From contig JADNRV010000082.1 of the NCBI GenBank assembly GCA_015499995.1, forward strand, positions 175,687 to 239,686: 64,000 bases of DNA, given 5' to 3'. The notes below the pieces were generated by a model. That model was not told the origin of the DNA, made no database searches, and saw only the letters and a list, made by a program, of their open reading frames with translations. The translations under genes were made by a program, and so were the position numbers. Source of the stretch: Flammula alnicola (lineage: Eukaryota; Basidiomycota; Agaricomycetes; Agaricales; Strophariaceae). Positions 35,082 to 47,300 of this stretch are shown here, piece after piece. Positions within the stretch are counted from its first letter, which is position 1; every line of letters starts with the position of its first letter.

Positions 35082-36702
35082 TTAATTATTGCTTACATAG
35101 TTTGGTACATCGTCCATAGGGTAAGACGATGTCGGCGATAGAAGCTGCTCGCTGCCCGTGAGGACGCCCGACATAGGCCTATTGCAGTCGACTGGGCTGG
35201 GGTATACAGACTCTGGTGGTGAGACGGTACTCCAGTCCGACCTCATGTATGAGTTGATGTCGAAGAAGCTTTGTGGCTTGGGGAAGCCCATCATGTCTGT
35301 GAAGCCTTCCGTGTCCATGGTGAGCAGGGAGTCGAAAGGAAAGTCGGGCTTGTGGATGGAGGATGAGTCCACATGCATCATGTTGTGCGGCGTCGAGAAG
35401 GTGTTGTCTGTATGTTGTGACGAGGAAGAAACGTAGTTGAACCTATACATGGCCGAGAAGATTGTCGATGAGGAGGAGGAGGAGGTAGAGGCGTCTTGGA
35501 CGACACGCTGGATTATGATATATTGAGATGCATCTGCGCCACCGTCAATCAGAGATAGGACAAGAATAAGATATCAAGAACACTTTACCAGAACTCTGTG
35601 CGATGGTATTCCAGAAACCCGGGACCAAGGAAGTCTTGTAGAGGAGGGAGCCATCAGAAGTCGACGGCGAAGTGGGATCGAGAGGCTCAAGCACTGTAGA
35701 CTCTGAAAAAATGATACCCTCGTCTGTGTGGACGGTGTAATAAGACTGGGCACTGGTCGCCGTCCTCGAGAGCAGAGTAATAGTAGGGTCTATGTCACGT
35801 AAGTGGCGAGGATGTTGGGAGGCCCTTGCAACTTTGTAGCCCCGTTCGAGCCATGAACGTTCTTCGGCTCCCTGGTTGGTCGATGGCCATGAGGACTTAG
35901 ATGGATCGTTGGCCCTGGTATTAATAGGGGACTCCTCTGGGAGGAGGTCGATATAGACGATGGTATCGGGCGTCTCTTCCACTCGGGGCTCTACCCCACG
36001 ATAGAGAAGATTCTGCAGAGTTGCGTGAGCCTCGGTTGGGGTAGTAGGTGAGCTGACAGAAGAATCGCTGCACGATTCAGACTCGTATCGCAAGGGCGGA
36101 GGGAAAGGCATATGACCATCCCTATGTTGAAACTCGGGTGACATCGAAGGAGTACGGCATGGGCGTCGATTGGGCGACAAAAGATTGAGCACTATCGTAG
36201 AGGAAGGACAAAAGCTTAGGGTTTGATTACAGATCGTTAATTAAAGGAACTGCTCACGGCGTTTCCCACCACACGTGTCTCTGAGTTGTTGTAAACGACT
36301 GCCGACCTGCTTGGCTGTACGACGTTTGCCAGTCTTTTCGTAGATCCAGTCTGAAATGAACCTGTTCCTCATAGGAAAGCGTCCAAGGAGGCGCGTCTCT
36401 CTAGAGTCGTCTGGTTGGTAATTCTCAAGCCCTGTCGCGGAGAGAAGTCGGCGTCAGAAAGAGAAGAAGTGATAAAGAAAGCTTTGGGTCGCACCTTCGA
36501 TAAGTGCTGCCTCCAGCTCAGGAGGCCAGACGACTTCCCCGCCTCTGAGAGTTTTCCAACTTTTACGGCCTTTGACGATGGACTGGAAAACATCTTGTGT
36601 CCGTGGGTTCTGAAGCGGGGGACACTTGAAGGAGTCGACGACGGATTGACGCGTCGGTGACGAGGGTGATTCGGGAGAGGACTCGAGACTGGATGATGCC
36701 AT
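35082..36702 (-). CDS. TEA/ATTS-domain transcription factor (AbaA/Tec1-like)
   Basis: Four minus-strand exons, 36702-36495, 36431-36258, 36191-35589 and 35533-35082, give 478 residues. The DNA-binding TEA domain spans roughly residues 55-125 across two introns. It begins VVWPPELEAALIEGLENY, continues RFPMRNRFISDWIYEKTGKR and closes RTAKQVGSRLQQLRDT, all of which match the AbaA/Tec1/TEF-1 consensus. The rest is Ser/Pro-rich with no second DNA-binding domain. FWNTIAQSSG and SQYIIIQRVVQD probably belong to the partner-binding half. Related fungal proteins control development, hyphal or conidial differentiation and Ty expression in yeast; the target genes in a mushroom cannot be told from the sequence. 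The N-terminus before the domain (SSSLESSPESPSSPT) is low complexity. It stands alone, with 4.8 kb of apparently non-coding DNA upstream, which could house long-range regulatory elements. Confidence 0.93.
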
Positions 36703-39700
36703 GGGGAGCTATTTCGCAGAAAAACACGAAGTGAAGGATCAACGGATCCTTTTGGTTTATATCTTTCGGAGGACTTCGCAGGAGTCGCAGACGGCTGGGC
36801 AGATCTCCGTTCGACGCAGGTTTAATAACAGATTGTTCGGGAGCCACACCGATAGACCAATCAGGGATGGAAGTAGATCTCGTCATCCCTTTGTCGTGGT
36901 TTAACCTACAGGAGTAAGGCTATACGGGAGCTAGAACAACACACGCCGAATTCATGGGTTCACCCCTCGGCTTGATCGAAGGCCATTTGTCCGTGTAGCG
37001 CCTCCCGGCATTCTTTCTGTTCGTTTCAGCCTGCGTACCTCATTCAGGTGCTTGCTTCACGATCCTGTACCACTGCCAAAGTCAAACAGGAAACAGCTTG
37101 AATACAGAGAGAGAAAGAGAGTCGAGTATCGAGGACTTGAGATGCGGCGTTTACCTTTTGCTGGAATCAATCTGGCAAGTGTCAAGTGTTCAGATCTTCT
37201 CGTCTGCAATTTCGTCGATCTTCCATTATCCATATCTCGATCCCTGCACAGCCACACCCGGTATTGATCGTGCTCCGTAAACAAATACGGGGAAGCACGA
37301 CGAAAACGGTCATTTTTCCACATTATGCCATCCGATTCACGAAAGTTGCCGAGAGGTCACGTTCGGCAGTCCCACACTTCTGGATCAACGAACGATAGGG
37401 CTGAAAGCTTGAAGTATCTCTCCTCCATAGAATACTACAAAAAAAGGAGTTAGGACACCGACTTCTAGACATAGCGGACCGGCGTTTCATTCACCACATT
37501 TTTTTCTGTATCCTGTCACATATTCCAGGTCCTCAATCAATGATAGTTTCAAGCACAAGGTCAGAAAGTACCGAGTGTAAATTTGACAGAAATAGACGGC
37601 AAGATACACGCGGATATCGATAACGTGAACGAGTATCCTGTAAACTATCGTAGGAGGAGGAGGGATCACCTTCTACGAGTGTGCAGAGCCTGCATCTCCA
37701 GCGTAATAGGTACAGGTCCATAGGTCGAGTGATCTCTACCAGGTACACCGAATATTCAATAGACTAGCAGCTTCAACGGTGGAGGCGAAAGAAAAATCAG
37801 AAGAAAAAAGAGTCTCGCCTCGACGTCTGGCTTGAAGTTAGATATTCGAGCAGACATTTGGAAGACGGCCGAAGGGACCTGGTCATGACGGGGGTCAAGC
37901 CTGTATTTTCCTGAACATTCAACATTCACAATGACTGATAGTGCGGTTTTCGAAAGCTCGCCGGAAGGTCAGAGCTTAATTTTTATGGTCACTTGCTGGC
38001 GGCTTGCCGGGAGGCGCGGAAAGGGACGTCATCGAGCGCTGCGGTGTACGGCGTCCACAGAGACCGTAGACGGCAGAATGGATGTTTGCAACAGGTCGTC
38101 CGTCATCCTAAAACGTGTCCCGCTTCAGGCTGAGGCGCAGGGGTTATGAGACGGGGTATCATGGGGGCGAGGGATAAGATAGCTCACAAAGCATCCCGTA
38201 TTTCTGAGATTCCTACGGCTCCACGAATAGCTAGTTGAGATGACCGAGAATATAATCACAGACAAGACGTGGTACTACACACCTCTCCATTTTGATCGTT
38301 TCCAAATTCCCATCCAGCGACATGTTCTTACTGCCGCAAAGCCCCCACTGAAGACAGAGACCCAAACAATTCGTAACCAGCGAGTAAATATGGGGAGATT
38401 CCCAATCGATATAAACGATAAGACCGTTTTAGTAGAGAGATCCAGGATTTTGCCGTACTGAGTGTAGTATCCTACCCTGGAGCCGTCACAGCCTCTAGAG
38501 ATCTGGCTTTCTAGGTTGTTAGCTACCGCCTACATTAGCGGGCATGAAAGAAATCCGAAAACCAGAAATCTAGGTTCGCAGACACAATCTTAACCACCGT
38601 GGATAGCGAACAGAGCCTTCTCAAATGCCGAACAAAGAATTTGACGGCTCGTCAAGATGCGATAAACCAATTGAAACAATTTTCTGTTTTTCAGATCCTA
38701 TGCCCGGGTGAGAAAAAAGCTAGCGGAAAGACGGGGCGGAGGGCAAAGTTTGATACATAAAAATCAATCCCCAAAAGTCACTAGCAGCCGTCAAGTCTGT
38801 GTCGATAACAAACGTGTGTAATCAATAAACTGGCCGAGGAGGTTTGCTAATTTTGCGGTGTCTGGAAAGCTGGATAGTATACGAAAGTAGCGGAACAGAA
38901 GGCGGGAAGCGCACCCTATTCGCCCGCCCCGCAATGCAATGCGCAAACTCTGTTCCGTCGTCCAACCTGAGGCTGCATGTCATCGGCGCAAGAAGTATTC
39001 CGTAAAGTGTATCATCCCGTCGACGTCATGCATAGGCAAAACACGATCGATGAGGCGCTGCTAGCTAGCGTGCAAGAGTGCTTATTTTTACAAGCGGGAC
39101 GGGCCTACAACTCGAAATTTCGGATTAACACAGGACGGAGCACAGCATTGGGGCGATGGACCGGGTGCGCCGCCTTTGCGCCTCATGGCGCTTGTTTGTG
39201 TGATCCCAAACCCTGATCCAATGATTTCCAAACCCGACATTTTGGCCGAATGCGTCCGAGGCAAACACGCGCGTGTGAAAATCGGGCTCCGGAGGCACAC
39301 TCACGGCACCCTAATTGTACTACCCTGACCTCAAACCCAATCTGACGCGCGACGAACTCTTTTTGGATGCCCATTGTTCGCTTTCACCTTACCTTTCTGT
39401 GACGCAATTCCCCCCGGCGCGGGTGAGGATAGTATTCAATGCGCATCAAAGCAGAACCGAGACGACCTTGTGGCTGCGGAGTCGCCGACGTCGAAGCCTG
39501 TCTCCTTGCTCGCGTCGCACATAATCGCACATAAGTAGTTAATAAAAGTATGCTGGAGGCGAACAGAATATGTTTTAGGGTTTGTCTTTTCTCTTATCAC
39601 AATATCGCGACACCTTCTACTTACAGGTTCCCGCCCACCCTTAAAGTTTGAGCCGAGTCAGATGTGCGCTACTTTCTATCTAATTCGGGCGATGCTCACA

Positions 39701-41547
39701 CGTTTATGTCGGCTTCTACTTTGAGGAGGTATTCCCGATACTGAATTTGTTGGCTTGGACATGAAACAGCGCTCGTACGCCTTAAATTTCGATCTTGGAA
39801 ACTCTTGCCGTCTGACTCGAAACAACCTTCACTTATATACTCGTGATTAATGCAAGTGATTTATTGGATTTATCGCCGACAATATTTACACGCGCCTGGG
39901 CGATAGCAAGCGTCGATAGTCTTGGACGACTCCTACCCATTTAGATAATATTAGTATGATGACATGCGCCTGCCGCCCTGCTCGTACCTCTGTCGGAACC
40001 CGACTTTACCATTGATGTGCACCTCACCTTGACTCGAGACAAGGGCTGGGCGACTTGGGTTCACTTAACCCTCTGGAGTTACAAGTAATTACCGAAAACG
40101 AGGCAAGCTAAGGACAATATATATATACAGGTCCACATGAGTCCACCGCAGCCCATGCCAGTGATTTCCTTCTGAATTGAATCATTTGAATGACTAGTGG
40201 AAAGGTATACCTAACATACTGTATATAGACTCAATTAGACAGCTACTTCACGTACTCTATTGGTATTCTTGTCTCTTATCTGGATTCTGATTAGCCCTCA
40301 GCCTCAGGCCTCGAACTTCGCACAAGCAAAATCAGAAGAGAACGTCCGCGATCTTTGATGATCCACATGATTATGATCATGAACAGGAACATGGCCCGCC
40401 ATCTTCATTCGCAGGAAGGGTGAGTAGAGTACATAGAATAACATAATACCTTTGAAGATTTTTGCCCCCATCTGATCGTGGAAAGCACATCAATGAAAAT
40501 CAGGCCCAAACATGAAAACGCAAGGAATCGAATTTTCGGGGATCAAATGACTAGGAAGGTGAATAGTAACTTCGCTATCTCTCTCTACCCTCCAACGTTG
40601 CCATCTCTTCAAAAGTAGGGTAAATTACACTCTTCGCGATTGAAATTTTCGCTTTCAGTGGCCTAGTGCAAATGGTGAGCCCCTCATTTGCGAAGCGAAG
40701 CCCTGAACTTGAGGTAGGTAATAAGCGCCTGCATTGACATTGGCATCTGTCGGAGGGTGGGCGTCGATTTCTACCGCCGAGCTTGCGGACTATTGCTACG
40801 TATCTCACAACTCAATGGCTGTACCTTAACCCAGTGCCCGTGCCCAGTATCCCATCTATACTTGCGTTCATTTGCTTACTGTACTTAACACACCCCTAAG
40901 CGCTATTTTGGTTCAAGGGACATGAAATCTAACTCTACTGCCTGTAAACCCCATAGGGAGGCTGCGGGTTTTGTTTAATTCTAATTCTTGAACGATCTAT
41001 GGGGACCTTGAGCGTGTGTGTCATCCTTCTGGGAAATGTCGGACATTTGAGAGGGTATCGTGATTTGTTGCGTTCCCGCGTGCATCCGCCATCGTTTTTC
41101 TCGAGAACGCACGCGTACGCGGTGCCTTGACACGCTTGTTCCTGACTGTTCTCCTTATCTAGACAATGGGCTGGGTTCAGGGAGAGACCAAGGCGAGGCA
41201 GCAGCGACAATATTTCATGCGTAACGTTGCGTCGTGGCCTTTCGAAAAGGAATGCGTTGAAAACGTGAGCAAAAATAAGGCCCTACGCTCATTACGTGTA
41301 AGGTATACAGGCACAAATCAAAGTATAAGTCCCAGAAAAATCCCGGAAAGTTGTAACGAGAGTATGTATAGACTACGGCCTAGCCGACGGAGAACTACAG
41401 CAAGTAAGTGCGACTGCGGCAAAGTTAAGTTAGGTATGTTTCTAATAAGTACAATGGTCAAACATTAGAAGTGTCCTTAGCAAAGCTGAAGTGAAGGTCA
41501 GTCATGAGTCCGTTCGAAAAGACGATGGTGAGTGTTTTTGCGGGGCA
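36703..41547. other. Long stretch without a recognisable gene
   Basis: About 4.8 kb upstream of the TEA factor. Open frames are short, overlapping on both strands and without family features. I found no terminal inverted repeats, long direct repeats or tRNA-like boxes. It may include an extended promoter for the TEA gene or heavily decayed DNA. Confidence 0.4.
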
Positions 41548-44362
41548 TTAACGTCGGCTGGGAGGAGGTGTGATGGTGGCTGGCAATGCCGCGTCGACGC
41601 CTCCAGTACATCCGACAGGTACAGGAACAGTAAGCGCGTTCCACGGATCAGGGTAGTTACATCCGGGAATGGGTGTCGGACCAGGCTGATTATCATTTGT
41701 GTTGAACCATCCATCATCACCAGAATTGATAGGCTTTCCCTTTGTGTCCGTAAAAGTCGGCGCTGGAAGAGTGGCGATCGACCCACTGGAAGTATATACG
41801 GGTAAAGGGCTGACCGGTGTGCCTTGAAGATCCGTCGGAGGGTATGGGTATGATGAAGTCTGGGCTGATGCAATTGTGCCTGCGCCTGCACCACCCGTCA
41901 TCCACGAGTCGAAGGTTCCATCAAACACTGGCCCGGTTGAGGGACCACATTTGCCAATCGCTGTCCTGGGGTCAGTCGGCATCCACCCTTGCTGGAGACC
42001 TAGTTGGTACGACCAGAGAGGCGACTCGACGATTCCAGCAGTGGAGTTGCCAACCTATCCGAAACAAGGTTTCGACAGGTGTGAGCACGGAAAAACACAA
42101 CACTGTCGATAATAAAAACATACCTTCCAAGTCCAGAAGAACCAGTCCCGAAGGGCATCCATACTGGCCTCTGCAAATGCTTGAATGCCAGCCTTGGTTC
42201 CAGGGGTCCAATTGGTGGAGTCTTGCCAGTCCGAGCAATTGCCGCCATAAGTATGACTGCCGGGAACACCCTTCAAGAACAGGCCGCAATCGTTGAAACC
42301 ATTGCTCCATTCCCCAGCAAATGTAACTCCAAACGCAGTTCGACTATATGAAGAATCTCAGCTTGTTTCTTTTCGACTGATAAGGTATATAATTTACCTT
42401 GTGTTCAGCGTGGAAGTCCATCGGTCGCATGCTGCCTGTGGCCAGGTTCCACCAGCGTCGGGTCCAACACCAGTATCGATGGGATCAGTGGCTGGTCCTC
42501 CACCAAAGGCAAAATAAGGGTGCGTATCCAGAGCGATACGATCCGATCCAGTCATGAAACCAGCCCATGTATTAAGCGCTTGGAATCCATCGTGAATGCT
42601 AATGAATGGTCCTTTGCCCTCGCCAACACCGGTGATACCGCGTATCATGTCATAGACTTCAACATAGCTTCAAATCGCGCATCAGTTGCTGGAATCGAGA
42701 GAAATACGAGAACAAACTCACAAGCTACGTAGCTCAGTGACTCCAATTTGACCAATCTCGGCCTCGTTGATGATACCGAATACCGGGACGACATCCCTCC
42801 ACTCAGGCTGTGAGATGAACTCAGTGATGATACGAATATAGTTCATCGCCCGCTGGGCGTTGGCTATTCCCATAACGCCCATGAGGAAGTCAATTTGTCC
42901 TGTCTTTCCTGAATGGTTGAATCCTGAACGTCATTGTGAGATATAACCCCTGTCCTTGGACTTGGCAAAGGGACAAACCATTTTGTGATCCTGGGATGGT
43001 ATGGAGGTCGAACTTAACGCGGATACCGTACTTCCTACACCATTGGAGAGCTTGAAGGATGTATCTGAGCACGAAAGCATGAGTTAAGTGGTCGACGGCC
43101 GTTGAAGACGCAACCTACTTCCAACAAGTCGTGGCCAGGAAAGGTTCATCTCCCCACTTGTCAATGGCCCAGAAAGGTATTGGCAATCTAATCCAGTTCA
43201 AACCAGCGCCGGCGATCTCCGCGATATCTTGTTCGGTCTAGGGTCAAAGACAATTAGTAGGTCATCAGCGACGAAGATAAACCACGGTATTCACGATAAA
43301 GGTTTTATAATGATCTTCAAGCTGGTTTAAACCGCCATTGGCAGTATCAGCCGCCATAAGGATGCTTAGGCTCCACTCGTCGATAGCGGTGGGATATTTC
43401 TGGAATAACGCCGGGGTAATAAAAGGCTCTAGAACAAACCAGCCACCAATGTTGACACTAGAAGGCATGATGATAATCAATCAGGTGCTTTGGGGTGGGG
43501 ATGCACTGATTACGTACCCATATATACGATCTGTACCATAATTCCAACTCTGGTTGAGGGGCGGAGTCCATGAGTTTGGATACGCGTTGTTGTTGTAAGG
43601 GTCGTTGGGATCGGCATACCCTGGCAAAGAAGGCGTCGTCAGAATTTAAGTCAAACCATCTTTCACCAAGGAAGGGAGCCTCCCAATAAAAATAGCTCGC
43701 CCGGCAAAGTCGCACATTGTGCGGGGGCTCCCGCATGACGCACAGCCCACTAATCTCACGTCTCGCTAACGAAGAAAACGGGGAAACTCACAAATTCCAC
43801 CGAACGTGTTACTGTAGGTAAAGGTTGATCCATCGCTGGCCTTGACGGTCGACCCATCACCTCCAGTAATTGCTGTTGCTGATATTGGAGTGGTCGGGCT
43901 TCCGCCGCCGCCGCCGCCGCCAGCAGTAGTAGTATTGGGTGTCGGGCTGTTTGTTGCAGGGTGCTGCGCTGTTGACGAAGATCGGCTTTTATGTGGCTTA
44001 ATGATAGTAAAATATACAGGCAGCACGACCGCAAGAGCCACTACGATGATAGCAAGGAAGGAAAGGAATATGAGAAGGAGTGGACGGCGTTTGGCTTTAG
44101 TTGGGGTAACATAGGCTGCGCCAGGATCTTCCTGTGGCAAGGCTTCATATTTGCTCGCGAGAAGCATCCCAGAATCATTGGGAGATGCAGTTGCCTGCAG
44201 GAAGGAGTCTCGCGGCGATTCTGTCGTGGCGGGGGCGGCTTCGGAGAGGTAGGCTGCACGGGGTTCGCGGATGGAAGAAGCAGCATCGTCGTGGGGTAAG
44301 GGAAAGTTGGCCGCGAGGGCGACAGAGTCGCTCGACACAACTGAGAAGGGCCGTTCTGCCAT
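41548..44362 (-). CDS. Membrane-anchored GH5 exo-beta-1,3-glucanase
   Basis: Nine minus-strand exons (44362-43792, 43620-43518, 43457-43295, 43237-43119, 43064-42979, 42923-42722, 42667-42398, 42343-42124 and 42054-41548) encode 746 residues with perfect phase. A cytoplasmic tail of about 90 residues precedes a single hydrophobic anchor (LLLIFLSFLAIIVVALAVVL), followed by a Ser/Thr/Gly linker with a seven-Gly run. This is type II topology like fungal ExgD. The GH5 subfamily 9 domain starts YGVNIGGWFVLEPFI, with WIRLPIPFWAI and KFDLHTIPGSQNG. The acid/base Glu is in IINEAEIG and the nucleophile Glu in FAGEWSN. Such enzymes trim beta-1,3-glucans at the cell surface during wall remodelling. A Pro/Thr-rich C-terminal tail of about 120 residues follows the barrel. 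The first intron (171 nt) is longer than the rest. The first catalytic segment reads NEA where most relatives have NEP. Confidence 0.93.
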
Positions 44363-47300
44363 ACTTGCCTACTGGCGAGTTCAGTGGTGGAGGAAAGAAA
44401 GCAAGGTTCCTGCCGAATTCAACATGTTCCTACGGTATTTTAAGAACGAGGCCAGAGACCCCAGCTTTCAGCCGCTTGCGGAGTTCGACACATGACTAGT
44501 TGACTGGCCACGGCTTTAATGCGTCCGTGTCGTTCGCAGGAAAGTAAAGCTGTCTTAAAATTGCCCATTCATATTCCTTTGTTCCTAGCAAAACCCAACA
44601 TACGGTCTTGATTGAACGACACCAAGAACTTGAAGAAGTACATGCACACCTGAAGCACTCGCAAAATCATTGAAGAAATTTTGCCAACGGCCCACCCAGG
44701 CCATGTCCCGAGAAGTTGATCCGTTATAGCCGGTCACCCTGGCAACCCTGGGCATTGAAGAATTCCCCATGGCCATGAAAAATGAGGAAATAGTGTCTAC
44801 TTGCTCACACAAACGTCTATTGCGCCACTCGAATCCGCAGCTCATGAGAAGAGCAGAAATGAGAATATAACTTTAAATTTGCTACATTAAAAATGTGTTT
44901 GCTGGGTGGTCGGGTGTGCATTTCAATGGACGCAAAAAACTGGGCATCAAAATGCACCAGCCGCATAAAATGCTGCCCCAAGTTCGAATGGACACGTCCT
45001 GAACGGCCTTTCCGGGGCCGATACTTAAAGGGTGTTGAAAAAACGCTCAACGACAAGAGGTTGAGCTGGCGTACTGGGAGAAAACCTTCAGCAAATTGTG
45101 ACCATCTTTTTTCTTTTTTATGTAAATCCAATTTACATTCTTTTAGGCGTCCCCTATGTCGGATGTCGCGCGTCGGCTCAGAGCCTTTCTATCTACGCCG
45201 CCATCTATTTGGTATGTACTATGCTGGCGCCCGAGTTAGGTTCAACCATCCAATACATAATAAACTACCTGGGACGTAGAGTTTGACTTCGAATTACCTC
45301 ATGTGGCCTAAAACATGTATGTATATGTATGTAGATATGAAATAGTGAGAGGTGTGCGTTTAAACTTCCTGTTGAAGACGAAGGTAAGCAGCCTTACCGT
45401 CTGTATATTTCAATTGGAAGATTTGCTGCTGCTATCTATCTCCTCCGCTCTCGCCCAACGTTATCAGGATCAACGAAAGGGTGGAATCAGGTATATCGAG
45501 GGGAGAACCAAAAGGTAATCCAGGTTCCAAGACTTACATAGGAGGGCATCCGCTCCATAAGATTCCCAAAATTATAGAAACGGCAACACGGAATCTGAGG
45601 TATATCTCAGGTCAGAAAATCGCGTCCAAGACCACGCACCACGTCGGCAGGTTAAATAGAATCGTTGAAATGGACGACTAGATATGCGATGTAGGTTCAG
45701 ACTTCCAACAGGCAGCATAATGAAGGTTCAACAGGAATCCTAAACTGGCAGGCTGTGAAGTCGATTTGAACCAAGCACCTCGATCCGGAGAACTCCCTGC
45801 CCCCTATACATGGTCCCACAGGTCTATATCAAGATGTAACTTGTGTCAGGACATCGCAAGGCCGAATTTATCGCCTCGGGTAGACCATATTCTGGTAAAT
45901 ACGGAAGTACTAACCCGGTGGAGGAGGTCTAGACAAGGAACAACCAGCTGAAGGCAACGGTCTCTCAAAATTACGAGTTGGTAGTGATCGACAAGCACCT
46001 CACATACCCCGAAAGAAAAAATCTATAGATGTACTCACAAATCCATTGGTCGGCGGAGAGAGAAGGCTCATAAATAAGAAAGATCGCCGATAGAACCACA
46101 CACAAGTGAGAACGCGTGACCACATTCAAGTCCCTCTGCTTTAAAGAAGGCGGCGCATGAGCGGAATAGGGAGCGCATTTGTTCTCTTTGTTTAACATCA
46201 CAAGTCCCCATGATTTTGATTCGAAAGACTCTCATTTCCTGCACAAAGAGTGCAAGAAATACAGAGCATTAGTCAAAGATCAAAATACATGGGAAGATTG
46301 ACATCCATACGAGGCAGAATTTGGAGTATAACAGCAATGATAATTCGCAGCAGCTCCAGACAGATGGCATGCAAGGATGGGAGCAACTTCAGAATCACAG
46401 AATTCCAGAGCCCCTATCAAGTCGTCGACGAGGTCAACCCCGAGATTCATCTTGAATAACGCTCGGAAGAGTGCCGCTTGATTGACACAGACTTTGTCGT
46501 AGACAACGATGCACAGAACTAGATGAAGCAGGTCTAGACAGGCGGCCCCAGGTAGTGGTCCTGACGTCTTCAATGAGGCTTTTGGCGATCCTACACGACT
46601 GCTGAGGCGATGTTTTGGGTATGCGAGACAGAGCAAAGCCATGAACAAGACACATCTCAGAGGTCGGATTTTTTTCTGCCCAGAGCCAGTCAGAATTTGG
46701 TAGAAAAATTTTCCCCCCCGCAAAGACGGGACCTGTATTTTCTCATCTAAACTGGAATCGTAGAACGTAGAACGGGTGGTCAGCTGGGGTGAAGACCTTG
46801 GTTAGTTTCCGTTCCACATGCCAACGAGAGAGCTGTTGAACGCAAAAAAAATATCCAGGTTTTTGAAAGGTCACATACCACAGTCTCTTGAGACCACGTT
46901 TTGAGACAGAGGGCACGTTCTTCGATGAGCTGGGTGCAGGTCGGGAACGATGTCTCAGGTCAGACGACGACGCTGTCAGAATAGGTCCACCATTTGAGCT
47001 TTCGTCTCGCCTGCTATCCGAGAGGAGTAAATTTTGGAAGCACGGCTCGATAGGAGCGGAAGGCGGAGCTTGTAGACCCTCGGGCGTGAAAAGCATAATG
47101 AATGTTAAGGAGTAGCTGCCCTGCGACGTCGGGCAGCATTCGAGAACCTCGCACGAAATAGAATCTGTTGTTTTCGGTCAGTATGAAGTGTTCCGCAAAA
47201 TGAAATAGCGAAACGTACGTCCCTGACGCCGACAATCTCGATGCAGGAGCATATTTCATGGACGTTTAAGGAGTTCCGGGTTTCGGTAGTGCCATGAAGT

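Noticed and set aside
39315..39524. Arg-rich frame in the 36.7-41.5 kb gap
   Set aside because: Short, no homology features, overlapped by opposite-strand frames.
45752..45790. B-box-like TTTGAACCAAGC on the minus strand suggesting a tRNA
   Set aside because: No matching T-stem, A-box or acceptor stem.
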